From an uncultured Latescibacterota bacterium (GTDB lineage Bacteria > Latescibacterota > UBA2968), in contig OX638329.1 in the NCBI GenBank assembly GCA_951812755.1, positions 5,605,563 to 5,669,562 of the forward strand: a stretch of DNA of 64,000 nt, read 5' to 3'. The notes beneath the pieces are model-generated. The model was given only the letters and a program-made list of their open reading frames with translations, was not told where the DNA came from and made no database searches. Below are positions 26,455 to 35,026 of this stretch, in pieces. The stretch's first letter is position 1, and each line of letters starts with the position of its first letter. Made by a program: the position numbers and the translations under genes.

Positions 26455-26690
26455 TGGGAAACCTCTCGAGGGAAATTGTGCCACATTTCCTCGCGGTTTT
26501 GACGAATTTCTCTATCTGTTATGTCCAGTCCTTTCCAGGCACCTCGTAGAGATCTCTTTTGAGTCTTCTTTATACCTTTAAGATCTTGTTCAACTTGATC
26601 GGTCATACCCCGAATCAATTGAACTTTCTCCTCAACCGACAGAGAACGCGTTGTATTCAAAATTTCTGCCAACATGGAATCGGTTGCCAT
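26451..26690 (-). CDS. Antitoxin of a VapBC-like pair (toxin lost)
   Basis: A 79-residue, mostly helical, charged protein (MATDSMLAEILNTTRSLSVE...). The start follows GGAGG at 26690. Its stop overlaps the ATG of a truncated PIN toxin, the usual antitoxin-toxin arrangement. The domain type is not certain. Without its toxin it may be a free-standing remnant. Confidence 0.6.
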   Translation of the reverse strand: MATDSMLAEILNTTRSLSVEEKVQLIRGMTDQVEQDLKGIKKTQKRSLRGAWKGLDITDREIRQNREEMWHNFPREVSQ

Positions 26691-26744
26691 TTCAGGCCTC
26701 CATTTGTTTGTTCTGCTGCAAAAATTATTTTTTATTTTCAATTC

Positions 26745-26780
26745 AAAAAATAAGACTTGCCCTCAAAAAGAGCAAGCCCC
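26745..26780 (-). terminator. Terminator after the TonB receptor gene
   Basis: On the minus strand GGCTTGC pairs with GCAAGTC (one G-U pair) over a 10-base loop, followed by TTATTTTTT. Confidence 0.6.
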
Positions 26781-26835
26781 TGTTTAGTCTCTGATCTGGT
26801 GCTTGGTGAGACATCAGGATAGTTGACCCCTAAAC

Positions 26836-29037
26836 TCAAAAGAAAGACATCTTGTAGTGCGCTTTAATGCTCCGCCCTGTTTCCGGCATCACAGAACGAA
26901 TGCGCGAGAGATGGTTGCGGTATTCTGTATCCAAAAGATTGTCCAAAGAGAGAATAATACTATGGCGGGTATGGTCGGTATTAATGTCGCGCTGGGCATA
27001 GACACTAAAAACAGCATAGCCATCGGTAGGATCTTCGAATATATCCACGCGCTCCTGTCCTGCGACCAACTCTGCAGTCCCGCCAACCGTAAGATAGGGA
27101 TGCTCATAGGTTGTACTTCCAACAAACTTGAACGGCGGTATTTCGGGCAGAGGCAAATGCTCATCCCTGTTCTCGCCGCGCACATAACTGCCGTTCAATT
27201 CCAGATTCAGACGGGTATTCAAACGCCACCCCAGATGCATCTCCAGACCCAAAAATCGCGCGGCAACACCATCGGCAGCGTAAATCGGCAGAAGTTGGGC
27301 ATAATTGATCTCTCCGGTATTGCGCGGGGCAATATAGGTATCAAACTCGTTCCAATATCCACTCAAAACAAAATCGACACCCGGCTGCAAATAGTGAAAA
27401 AAGACCTCAAAGCCCAGACTCGTTTCAGCCTCGAGATCGACATTGCCCACCTCAAAAGTGTACGCAGCCAGATGCGGCCCATCGTTATAAAGCTCTTCAA
27501 TCGTAGGCACGCGCTGAGACCGGCTTAAGTTTAAACCGCCGGTTAGCCGGTCGGTAATAGTCACGAGCGGACTAATCGCTGCAGACCATGCGTGAAAGGT
27601 GCGATCTACATCGAGATCCGCAATACTCTTTGTTCTTGGGCGCGGATCAAAGTCAGCATACGTATAACGTGCAGAAGCCTGAAATTCGATGTCTCGATAG
27701 GTGCATTCGTGGTAGAGACCCAAGGAAGCGTTTTGCTCTCGCGTGGGCGGCGTAAAAACAAACGCCCCCAATTTGAGATTGTGATGACCAAAGCCCAGGG
27801 CGAGAACGGTATTTCGCGTCTTACCGTGTGTGTTCATAAGCAATTTGAGATCGCCGCTATAGTCGTGAAACAAAAACTCGGACCCAATACGGCCGCTGGA
27901 TTCGTACTCGAAGTGATGATAGTAAGTCCTGGTAAAATCCATCTCTACGCTACTGAGCACCTGGCGATCAAAATGGAAAGCCGCCTTGCCATCAAACACC
28001 CGGCGATCAATATCCAGATCTACGCCATTGGGATGCCCGCCAATAAATCCGCCGGGAATGCCGTATTGGGTATCGAACTGGTCAAAAGAAGCACCGATAT
28101 ATCCCCGGTCAGTGGGATATGACAAACCGAGCGTATGCGTACGCGTATTAATAGGCGTATTGGCGAGCCTGCCAATAGGGGTTTGCACATCCCGGGTATT
28201 GCGGTACGTAGTTTCAGCATAGAACGCGAGCGGACCCACGGGCACTGTAATTCCAACAGCGGAGAGATACCCTCGATTGACTGTCTCTCCATAAGCACCA
28301 ACACTGCCAAAAACGCGCTGCGGATGGTCTTCGGGAATTTTCTGTTTAACGACATTGATAACCCCGCCAATGGCCGATGCCGTGTGAAGCAGCGTGCGAG
28401 GTCCCCGGATAATTTCGAGGCGTTCCGAATTAAAAGGTTCGAGCGTAACAGCGTGATCAGCAGAAGTGGCGGATAAATCCCGGGTCTCAATACCATCTAT
28501 ATTGATCTGCACGCGGTCGCCACTGAGACCGCGTATAACTGGTCGAGCAGGTGCAGGCCCCATGCTGCGGATGGCAACGCCAATCTCGTTTTTCATCGTC
28601 TCGGCAAGCGTGAGACTGTACTTCTTCTGAAGTTCATCCCCCGAAAGCACGCCAGTGACTTCGTGCAATGCTTCAAAGTGAGTTTCTGCATTTTTCCCGA
28701 CCACGTCAATGGTATCGATCAAAATTTCCTGAGCGACCATTTCGACGTACAAAATGGGCAACTTCGTACCTGAGACCCTTACCTCCTTACTCACCAACCC
28801 ATAGCCAATACGAAAAAAAGATAAGCGATGAACGCCCTCCGGCAGATGCAAGATAAAACGGCCCCGTTTATCGGTTGTCGCGCCCTCTGTGCCATCATCG
28901 AGTTCGATATCGACATCGCCAATTGCGCGTTGGGTTTTGCGATCAAAAACATATCCCTCGAGCAAACGCATTTCACTCGATGCGCTAATCGCGAAAAAGC
29001 AGAACACAAAAACGAGAATGAAAGCCGTGAATCTCAA
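26836..29037 (-). CDS. TonB-dependent receptor, probably metal-related
   Basis: A 733-residue outer-membrane receptor. A signal peptide (FILVFVFCFFAISASS) precedes a carboxypeptidase-like beta sandwich (LLEGYVFDRKTQRAIGDVDI), a plug domain (RPVIRGLSGDRVQINIDGI, RLEIIRGPRTLLHTASAIGG) and a beta barrel ending in Phe (YKMSFF). No TonB-box is assigned with confidence. The neighbours are a His-rich lipoprotein, small His/Cys proteins and a DUF3299/ABC unit, so zinc or another divalent metal is the likely substrate, as with ZnuD-type receptors; this is inference. Confidence 0.85.
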   Translation of the reverse strand: MRFTAFILVFVFCFFAISASSEMRLLEGYVFDRKTQRAIGDVDIELDDGTEGATTDKRGRFILHLPEGVHRLSFFRIGYGLVSKEVRVSGTKLPILYVEMVAQEILIDTIDVVGKNAETHFEALHEVTGVLSGDELQKKYSLTLAETMKNEIGVAIRSMGPAPARPVIRGLSGDRVQINIDGIETRDLSATSADHAVTLEPFNSERLEIIRGPRTLLHTASAIGGVINVVKQKIPEDHPQRVFGSVGAYGETVNRGYLSAVGITVPVGPLAFYAETTYRNTRDVQTPIGRLANTPINTRTHTLGLSYPTDRGYIGASFDQFDTQYGIPGGFIGGHPNGVDLDIDRRVFDGKAAFHFDRQVLSSVEMDFTRTYYHHFEYESSGRIGSEFLFHDYSGDLKLLMNTHGKTRNTVLALGFGHHNLKLGAFVFTPPTREQNASLGLYHECTYRDIEFQASARYTYADFDPRPRTKSIADLDVDRTFHAWSAAISPLVTITDRLTGGLNLSRSQRVPTIEELYNDGPHLAAYTFEVGNVDLEAETSLGFEVFFHYLQPGVDFVLSGYWNEFDTYIAPRNTGEINYAQLLPIYAADGVAARFLGLEMHLGWRLNTRLNLELNGSYVRGENRDEHLPLPEIPPFKFVGSTTYEHPYLTVGGTAELVAGQERVDIFEDPTDGYAVFSVYAQRDINTDHTRHSIILSLDNLLDTEYRNHLSRIRSVMPETGRSIKAHYKMSFF

Positions 29038-29055
29038 AACAAATCTCCAACAAAG

Positions 29056-29095
29056 AAAAAGCCCTCACCCTATGTCTGAAAGACCAGGTGAGGGC
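29056..29095 (-). terminator. Terminator after the His-rich lipoprotein gene
   Basis: GCCCTCACC and GGTGAGGGC form a perfect 9-bp stem followed by TTTTTC on the minus strand, between the lipoprotein stop at 29103 and the receptor start at 29037. The receptor therefore needs its own promoter or read-through. Confidence 0.8.
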
Positions 29096-29102
29096 AATGA
29101 AT

Positions 29103-29594
29103 TTACTGATCTACGACACGCACTGGAATAGGAACCGTGCGAAAATCTATATGATCGTCGTGCGTGACTTCAAGGACAATAGTGGTCTCACCTGCCTTGA
29201 GGCCGCGCAGTTGGAATTCAAACTTACCCACATCTGCAGGCTCCTGATGAACTTCGACAACCGTGGGATCGGCAATAGTCGCGGTAAATTTGTCATCTGG
29301 CTCATCCGGCGGGTCAATCTCGTCGCCATCGTGATCAAGGAACATAATACTCCATTTGGCAGTAAGCCCACCATTGGGAACTTCGAGATGGCCTACCCGA
29401 CCGCCGCCAGCATCAATCGCCCCTTCAAAATAGCGGAAAAAACGATTGCCCGAATCTATGAGCACCAGACCCTCAGGCTCGAAATGTTCTTCGTGTTCAG
29501 ACACGGGATCGTCACTACCACAACCAATCACAAACAGAGTCAGAACTGCCACAGCGGCAAAGGTGCGTTGAAACGATTTTCTTGCAAAAAACAT
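29103..29594 (-). CDS. Putative metal-binding lipoprotein
   Basis: A 163-residue lipoprotein. The start at 29594 follows AGGAGACC and gives a signal ending LFVIGC. The mature start is acid- and His-rich (SEHEEHFEPEGLVL). The body (NRFFRYFEGAID..., DHDGDEIDPPDEPDD, GLKAGETTIVLEV) looks like one or two Ig-like beta domains. It probably binds a metal on its way to or from the TonB receptor whose gene follows. No named family is certain. Confidence 0.7.
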   Translation of the reverse strand: MFFARKSFQRTFAAVAVLTLFVIGCGSDDPVSEHEEHFEPEGLVLIDSGNRFFRYFEGAIDAGGGRVGHLEVPNGGLTAKWSIMFLDHDGDEIDPPDEPDDKFTATIADPTVVEVHQEPADVGKFEFQLRGLKAGETTIVLEVTHDDHIDFRTVPIPVRVVDQ

Positions 29595-29728
29595 GATAAG
29601 GTCTCCTGAATATAGCCCGCACGGGCAGAGAACACACAGAGGGAGGCCCTCTTGTGCCCGCACAAAAAGGCACAAAAATACAAGAAATAAAAAAATAATG
29701 CAAACTTTAGTATTAAGATATTCAGTAT

Positions 29729-30001
29729 TCAGGAGACTACTGGAGGAGATCGGCCCTGAGGCGAAAGGAAAAACTGGTGAGGTAATAATGTGGCATTCAG
29801 CAGAAAATAAAACCAATAGACGTATAACACGCCAAAAGCAACTATGGCACTGATAAGACCACTAAAGCCATAAACCCAATGGCAAACAAGACAATGAATG
29901 TCGTGCTCAACATGGTCAAATGCGTGCCCAAAGGCAAGGGCAAACGCGCCGAGGAACAATATGGCGATCAGTGTTTTGATAAGTGGATGTTTGAGATTCA
30001 T
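29729..30001 (-). CDS. Small His/Cys-rich membrane protein, copy 1
   Basis: A 90-residue membrane protein with spans near residues 8-25 and 40-62. Between them is GHAFDHVEHDIHCLVCHWVY, a dense cluster of His, Cys and acids. The ATG at 30001 has GGAGG 10 bp upstream. A close duplicate lies at 33382; both have the same C-terminal HQFFLSPQGRSPPVV. A metal- or heme-related role fits the motif; no family is certain. Confidence 0.65.
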   Translation of the reverse strand: MNLKHPLIKTLIAILFLGAFALAFGHAFDHVEHDIHCLVCHWVYGFSGLISAIVAFGVLYVYWFYFLLNATLLPHQFFLSPQGRSPPVVS

Positions 30002-30041
30002 CTGCAATTCTGCCTCCAAAATGCATTGCCCGCCAGTGCGT

Positions 30042-30494
30042 CTATTTGTCCTCTGGAGAATGCGCTTGCAATTGTCTAATCGATTGCAAGCGCAAAAGCA
30101 ATTTTTCGAGATTTGATTTTAGCTCTTTTTGGATCTCGACCATTTGCTCGGGTGTCACCTGTAAATTTTCTTTTTCGCCATGGTGTCCATGGCCGTGATC
30201 ATGGGCATCTTCCGAGTCATCTCCGGGTACTTCAACCACATTTTTTTCCCACAATTCAAAATCTTTTTCGATAACCTGAAGACTATCGCGTATTCCCGCA
30301 GCATGATGTGAAAATGACTTTAGACTATCCAGTTGGTTCTCAAATTGCTCTTCAATTTCCATCATCGCCTTGTGAATATCCGCCGCCTGTTGCAGGTGGT
30401 GTGCATCTTCCTTATTTTCTCCACGGCACGAAATAAAAAACGCAAACATTATAACACTTATCACTTTGAGCCGCATTGAATTTTGTCTCTCCAT
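30042..30494 (-). CDS. His-rich lipoprotein with coiled coil
   Basis: A 150-residue exported protein. The start at 30494 follows AGGAGACG; the signal ends FFISC, suggesting a lipoprotein. Residues 30-90 are heptad-like helices (IHKAMMEIEEQFENQLDSL), then a metal-binding stretch EDAHDHGHGHHGEKEN, then more helix. Likely a periplasmic metal chaperone or buffer. Its gene abuts the 149-bp tandem repeat on its 5' side. Confidence 0.7.
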   Translation of the reverse strand: MERQNSMRLKVISVIMFAFFISCRGENKEDAHHLQQAADIHKAMMEIEEQFENQLDSLKSFSHHAAGIRDSLQVIEKDFELWEKNVVEVPGDDSEDAHDHGHGHHGEKENLQVTPEQMVEIQKELKSNLEKLLLRLQSIRQLQAHSPEDK

Positions 30495-30533
30495 ATCTTG
30501 CGTCTCCTTTTTATTCATAACAAATACACTCAA

Positions 30534-30829
30534 TACTCTTTCAAAAAAATTTGTTGATATGTTTTTTCGATAGACTGGATTGCGGCTTAAAGCATGCCGC
30601 AATGACAACCGCCGTTCGTCACTCCGGCGTAGGCCGGAGTCCAGTGAGTTTAGGCATGAAACTTATTTGAAAGACCACTGAGTACTCTTTCAAAAAAATT
30701 TGTTGATATGTTTTTTCGATAGACTGGATTGCGGCTTAAAGCATGCCGCAATGACAACCGCCGTTCGTCACTCCGGCGTAGGCCGGAGTCCAGTGAGTTT
30801 AGGCATGAAACTTATTTGAAAGACCACTC
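30534..30829. repeat. Perfect tandem duplication, 149-bp unit
   Basis: The stretch from 30534 is repeated from 30683 with a period of 149 and no difference seen until about 30829. Each unit contains TGGATTGCGGC...GCCGCAATGAC and an inverted ACTCCGGCGTAGGCCGGAGT. The single-copy relatives are at 4638 and 13195. It lies between the His-rich lipoprotein and DUF3299 genes. Confidence 0.9.
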
Positions 30830-31364
30830 AATATGTATTATCAAGATTGTTTTTAATATCCCGTTTATCCATCACCTCGGCTTTGCTGATGCGAAAAAAG
30901 AGTTCAGACGAGTCTTTTTGCAACAGTTCCAGACGACCTGTAATCGTAATGGGATCATAAGTAAAATCAATCGGCTTACTCGGACGAATATCTACCAGAG
31001 ACTCAGGCCCACCCCCGCCTACACAAAACGAACAGCCCCCAAGTGAATACGGAGTCAAAACAAAACGCGTTTGTTTTTTTTGAGCCGATAGCGGAATCAT
31101 AAACCCGACAAGCTCAACGTATTTGCCATTCATTTTATTTAACGTATCGGAAAATATGGGCACAAAGTTCGGCGCATAAGGATCATAACTCACCGTCGCA
31201 AGGGTTTCCCAAAGCGACCCCTTCATCATCTGAGGCAACGGAGACGCCTGAAGCTCTGGGCGATGGTCTGTTGACGAAGGCGGTGCCTCACTGTTAGTAT
31301 CTATTCTCAAAATCACAGCAAATAACAAAATAAACATTACTGTGCGCTGTATATAATTCATCAC
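30828..31364 (-). CDS. DUF3299-family secreted protein
   Basis: A 178-residue protein. A hydrophobic N-terminus (VMFILLFAVILRI) leads to a DUF3299 pattern: WETLATVSYDPY, VELVGFMIPLSAQKKQTRFVL, GGCSFCVGGGGPESLVDI with a Cys-x-x-Cys, and TGRLELLQK. Its start overlaps the stop of the permease by 4 bp. It is usually seen beside ABC permeases with FtsX domains in metal-related loci; the function is unproven. Confidence 0.75.
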   Translation of the reverse strand: MMNYIQRTVMFILLFAVILRIDTNSEAPPSSTDHRPELQASPLPQMMKGSLWETLATVSYDPYAPNFVPIFSDTLNKMNGKYVELVGFMIPLSAQKKQTRFVLTPYSLGGCSFCVGGGGPESLVDIRPSKPIDFTYDPITITGRLELLQKDSSELFFRISKAEVMDKRDIKNNLDNTY

Positions 31365-32635
31365 GACACCTCCACAAGTGTTTGTGCGACATCTGTCCGA
31401 TAAACTTGAAGTGCGGGTATAAGAGCCGATACACTACCCAACACAAGCGCCAGACCAATGAGCCAGAATTCATCGGGCAAAATAATCCATCCCGTCAAAT
31501 TTATATGCTGTGCCTCGCGCACCCATTCGCCAATCACCTCAGTGCTGGCATGCCCAAGCACAAAACCCAACCCCGTGCCCATCAACGTAAGCAAGATCCC
31601 CTCCAAAAGCACCTGAACAAAAAGCTTACCGCGGCTTGCCCCCAGAGCACGCATCATAGCCAGATCGTATCGCCGATCTTTCATCGCATTATAAAGCGCC
31701 ACAAAAATGCTCAACGCCGCTGCAAATACCAGAACCCCACCAAAAACCCGCACCACCTCTAACCCCACACCGAGCAATGCAAAAAGGCGCGTGGTCTCAA
31801 ATGCGGGGGACGCAGCCTGAAATTTGGTCTCTTTGTTCACATACCTCGGGAATGACACGGCAGCAATGGGCGAACGATAGCGAATCAACAAACTCGTAAC
31901 TTCGCGCTCGGCATCGGCTTCACTGTCCATCGGCAAACCGAGAACATCGCGCCTGATATCCTCATCGGCATGGCTTTCCATGTGGTGATCCTGTCCACCG
32001 CCCTCTTCTGCATGCGGTTCGTGAACCAGCCAGACCGTTTCCACAGAAGTCAATAACAGACGGTCGATGATCGAACCCGTTGGTTGCAACACACCCACCA
32101 CGCGAAACGGTTGCGATTCGTGTTTATCAGAAGCAGTTTCTGCGGTCAAACCGTGCGAGCTAATAACCTCGTCACCTATTGCAAGACCTGTCACGCTGGC
32201 AACCCGCGCGCCTATAACCACCTGGTATGGCGCATCCCAAAAAGTACCATCAATCAATTCCGCCCGGTAGTGTTTGGCGTATTCGGATGTCGTGCCCACA
32301 ATGCGATAACCCCGATAATTATCCCCTAACGCCAGAGGTATCGCCTGTGCAACCGCCCTGTTTTTTGCCAGTTTACGCGCCTCTAAAAGCGGTATGTTAC
32401 CCGTTGGCACATCAACGTGAAAGACACTGGACAAAATCAATTGCAAGGGACTGCCCTTCGCACCCACAACAACATCGATATCTTGAACATTTCGGTACAA
32501 ATTCTCTTCAAATTGCTCGCCAAAAAGCAACAAAACAACGACAATACCCGTTCCAAGCCCCAACAACACCATATTGAGCAATGTATTCAACTTCCGCCGA
32601 TAAATATAGGCCAAACTAATTTTGAAGAGATTCAT
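31361..32635 (-). CDS. ABC transporter permease, FtsX/MacB type
   Basis: A 424-residue FtsX-like permease: one N-terminal membrane span, a long extracytoplasmic domain with a His-rich patch (EPHAEEGGGQDHHMESHADE), then three spans in the last 160 residues (ALSIFVALYNAMKDRRYDLAMMRALGASRG is the usual motif). It is coupled by 4-bp overlaps to the ATPase upstream and DUF3299 downstream. The His patch hints at metal sensing or transport. Confidence 0.83.
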   Translation of the reverse strand: MNLFKISLAYIYRRKLNTLLNMVLLGLGTGIVVVLLLFGEQFEENLYRNVQDIDVVVGAKGSPLQLILSSVFHVDVPTGNIPLLEARKLAKNRAVAQAIPLALGDNYRGYRIVGTTSEYAKHYRAELIDGTFWDAPYQVVIGARVASVTGLAIGDEVISSHGLTAETASDKHESQPFRVVGVLQPTGSIIDRLLLTSVETVWLVHEPHAEEGGGQDHHMESHADEDIRRDVLGLPMDSEADAEREVTSLLIRYRSPIAAVSFPRYVNKETKFQAASPAFETTRLFALLGVGLEVVRVFGGVLVFAAALSIFVALYNAMKDRRYDLAMMRALGASRGKLFVQVLLEGILLTLMGTGLGFVLGHASTEVIGEWVREAQHINLTGWIILPDEFWLIGLALVLGSVSALIPALQVYRTDVAQTLVEVS

Positions 32636-33285
32636 GCGGGCAATTCCACCTGTTCATCGAGCGTAATACAATGGTCAAAACTGTCGGTAATGCGATGATC
32701 ATGTGAAGCCACCACCAGAGTTGCCTGAACCTCTCGCGCCGATGACACGAGCAAATCCAACACCTGCTTGCTGCGCGTATCATCCAACCCAGATGTCGGT
32801 TCATCGGCCAACAGCAATTGGGGACGATTAACAACAGCCCGGGCGATAGCCACGCGCTGTTGTTGACCAAAACTCAGTTCCGATGGATAAGCGTGTTCTC
32901 GACCTGCCAGACCGAGAGTCGCAAGCATCTGCTGAACACGCGCTTTGTCCTGCGGTACACCGGCCATATAGTGCGCCATAAGCAAATTTTCCAGTACCGT
33001 AAAAACGGGCAACAGGTAAAATTGCTGAAAAACAATGCCAATATGTTGCCCGCGAAATCGATCCCGATCAGTCTCTGTCAGTGCATAAATATCCTGTTCG
33101 GCAATATGCACACTGCCCTGTGAGGGCTTTAACAGACCAGCTATAATATGCAAAAGCGTAGTCTTCCCGCTTCCAGACGGCCCGCGCAACAGCCATTTTT
33201 CACCGGGATTGGCCTCAATATATTCTGGCAAGTCCAACACAAGATGGCTGCCATAAACATGCCCAACATCTTTAAGTTCAAACAT
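32632..33285 (-). CDS. ABC transporter ATPase, LolD/MacB type
   Basis: A 217-residue ATPase. Walker A is GPSGSGKTT at 35-43, signature is LSFGQQQRVAIARA, Walker B is LLLADEPTSGLDD, and the switch is VVASHDHRI. It partners the permease that overlaps it by 4 bp. The likely action is mechanotransmission or lipoprotein/metal export rather than classical solute uptake. Confidence 0.85.
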   Translation of the reverse strand: MFELKDVGHVYGSHLVLDLPEYIEANPGEKWLLRGPSGSGKTTLLHIIAGLLKPSQGSVHIAEQDIYALTETDRDRFRGQHIGIVFQQFYLLPVFTVLENLLMAHYMAGVPQDKARVQQMLATLGLAGREHAYPSELSFGQQQRVAIARAVVNRPQLLLADEPTSGLDDTRSKQVLDLLVSSAREVQATLVVASHDHRITDSFDHCITLDEQVELPA

Positions 33286-33381
33286 GGTATGGTATTTAAA
33301 AAATAATGGATAAAACCGTACACAACAGACACATCAACGGCCCGAAATGACGGCAGATGATTGAGAATACAAATGAAAAGA

Positions 33382-33657
33382 TCAAACAACTGGAGGAGAA
33401 CGGCCCTGAGGCGAGAGGAAAAACTGGTGGGATAAAAATGTAGGGTTCCGCAGAATGGAAAAACAACAGGCGTATAATACACCAAAAGCAGCTATGGCAC
33501 TGATAAGACCACTAAAGCTATAAACCCAATGGCACACGAGACAATGGATGTCATGTTCAACATGCTCAACCGCATGCCCAAAGGCAAAAACAAATGCGCC
33601 GACGAGTAATACGGCGATCAGTGCTTTGACGAGTGGATGTGTGGTGTGTAGATTCAT
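33382..33657 (-). CDS. Small His/Cys-rich membrane protein, copy 2
   Basis: A 91-residue paralogue of the protein at 29729. The hallmark is GHAVEHVEHDIHCLVCHWVY. The C-terminal LSHQFFLSPQGRSPPVV and about 40 bp beyond the stop are also conserved, so this is a segmental duplication of about 300 bp. It lies upstream of the ABC genes. An AAAGG lies before the ATG. Confidence 0.65.
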   Translation of the reverse strand: MNLHTTHPLVKALIAVLLVGAFVFAFGHAVEHVEHDIHCLVCHWVYSFSGLISAIAAFGVLYACCFSILRNPTFLSHQFFLSPQGRSPPVV

Positions 33658-33756
33658 CTCAATATTGTGCCTTTAATAATTAAATTAGACCTTTTGACCT
33701 CTTAAATATACAAAATACCCAATTTTATTCCAATAGGCGTTAGTGCATAACATCAG

Positions 33757-34019
33757 TTACTCAGTCTCATCAGCATCAAATTGACTTTTACTACCTCGCA
33801 AACGAATAGCCCGTTTCATATCCTCAATAGAGACCGGCTTAGAGGGGGGGATAAAATACCTTTCAAATCTCGGACATCTCGCAGATTTGATTTTATGACC
33901 ACATCTCCATTGTTTTGAATAACAATATTCAATCGGTCTCCTGGATGGAGGTGTAGATACTCCAGTACTTCTTTGGGCAAAAGCAGGTGACCATCTTCTT
34001 TGAGCATTGTTTCAGCCAT
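33757..34019 (-). pseudogene. AbrB-type antitoxin with a frameshift in a 7-base homopolymer
   Basis: The start at 34019 follows AAGGAG. The frame MAETMLKEDGHLLLPKEVLE...LHPGDRLNIVI is a SpoVT/AbrB DNA-binding domain. At a run of seven C (33844-33850 on the minus strand) it shifts and ends at 33816 (LSPPLSRSLLRI). Read in the other frame, the sequence continues PSKPVSIEDMKRAIRLRGSK..., the normal antitoxin tail, to a stop at 33757. Either a mutation or a sequencing error. Confidence 0.65.
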
Positions 34020-34237
34020 AGTGAAACTCCTTCGTTTCTGCTGCAAAATTTGCTTTTCTTTCATTATTTTTACAAGCGTGAGACTGTATTTCTTCTGAGA
34101 AGAAAATTTAAGGGACTGACCTCTGAAAGTCAATCAATGTTCCTATTCATTTACAAATATTTACAAGGAACCCATTTGCCCTTCACGATGTTTAATATCA
34201 TAAACCGTTACTGCGCCGTAGAAAAAGGAGTGAACCA

Positions 34238-35026
34238 ATGCACACCAGATTATTTTTTTTATTGGCACTGTTCCTTACTGCCTGTATAGGTCCGTTAGAC
34301 CCGAACAATTCCGAATACATTGAAATACGAGAAGTAACCGTTGGCCCAGCTCTGGCCAGATGCTACGGCGTTGGCGAACAGACCTGCATGATAGTTGACG
34401 GTTCATTTTTCTACGACAGCATAGAGGGCTTCAACTTCGAAGCGGGCTACAACTATCGTCTGCGGATCGGCAAATACGACCCCTATGATGGAGAAGAACC
34501 CCCGCAGGATGCTGGCCAATACAGTTATCGCCTGCTCGAACAAATAGAAAAAACCCGCGCCCCATCCACTCCTGCAACCTTATCCGTGGGACCGACGCGG
34601 GTAAAATGCGCACAAATCGACGACTTTTGCCTGCTGATCAACAGTACGCCAATCGACGATATAATCACCAACTTTGATTACGAAGCCGGGTATCACTATA
34701 CCCTCAATGCAAACCAATATAGCGATGGCCGATACGTATTGACTGAAATAGTCTCAAAAACCGAAGTGACAGGCACAGAAGAAGAAATAACCGTGGGACC
34801 ACACAGAACCCCCTGCGACGACAACGCCTCCGTGTACTGCAACGTCGTCAATGGCGAAGCCTTCCGCAGTGAAATCGTGAACTTCCAGCCCCGGCACAAC
34901 TACAGCTACCGTCTGCGAGCAGAGCGATTCAACATGTTTACCAATAACACAACCCCGCCGTCACCCAACATCCCAACCTACGGCTATCGCTGGCTGGAAA
35001 CACTCGAGCAGAGCTCCAATAATTAA
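34238..35026 (+). CDS. Lipoprotein with three DUF4377-like repeats
   Basis: A 262-residue lipoprotein: signal LFFLLALFLTAC, then three tandem units beginning VGPALARCYGVGEQTC, VGPTRVKCAQIDDFC and VGPHRTPCDDNASVYC, each with a Cys pair and ending in a tyrosine-rich YNYRLRI, YHYTLNA or YSYRLRA strand. DUF4377 usually occurs once. The AAAAGGAGTGAACCA before ATG is a good ribosome site. It converges on btuC with overlapping stops. Function unknown. Confidence 0.72.
   Translation: MHTRLFFLLALFLTACIGPLDPNNSEYIEIREVTVGPALARCYGVGEQTCMIVDGSFFYDSIEGFNFEAGYNYRLRIGKYDPYDGEEPPQDAGQYSYRLLEQIEKTRAPSTPATLSVGPTRVKCAQIDDFCLLINSTPIDDIITNFDYEAGYHYTLNANQYSDGRYVLTEIVSKTEVTGTEEEITVGPHRTPCDDNASVYCNVVNGEAFRSEIVNFQPRHNYSYRLRAERFNMFTNNTTPPSPNIPTYGYRWLETLEQSSNN

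Noticed and set aside
30534-30829. Possible CRISPR array
   Set aside because: Only two units of 149 bp in direct contact, with no regular short repeats or spacers.
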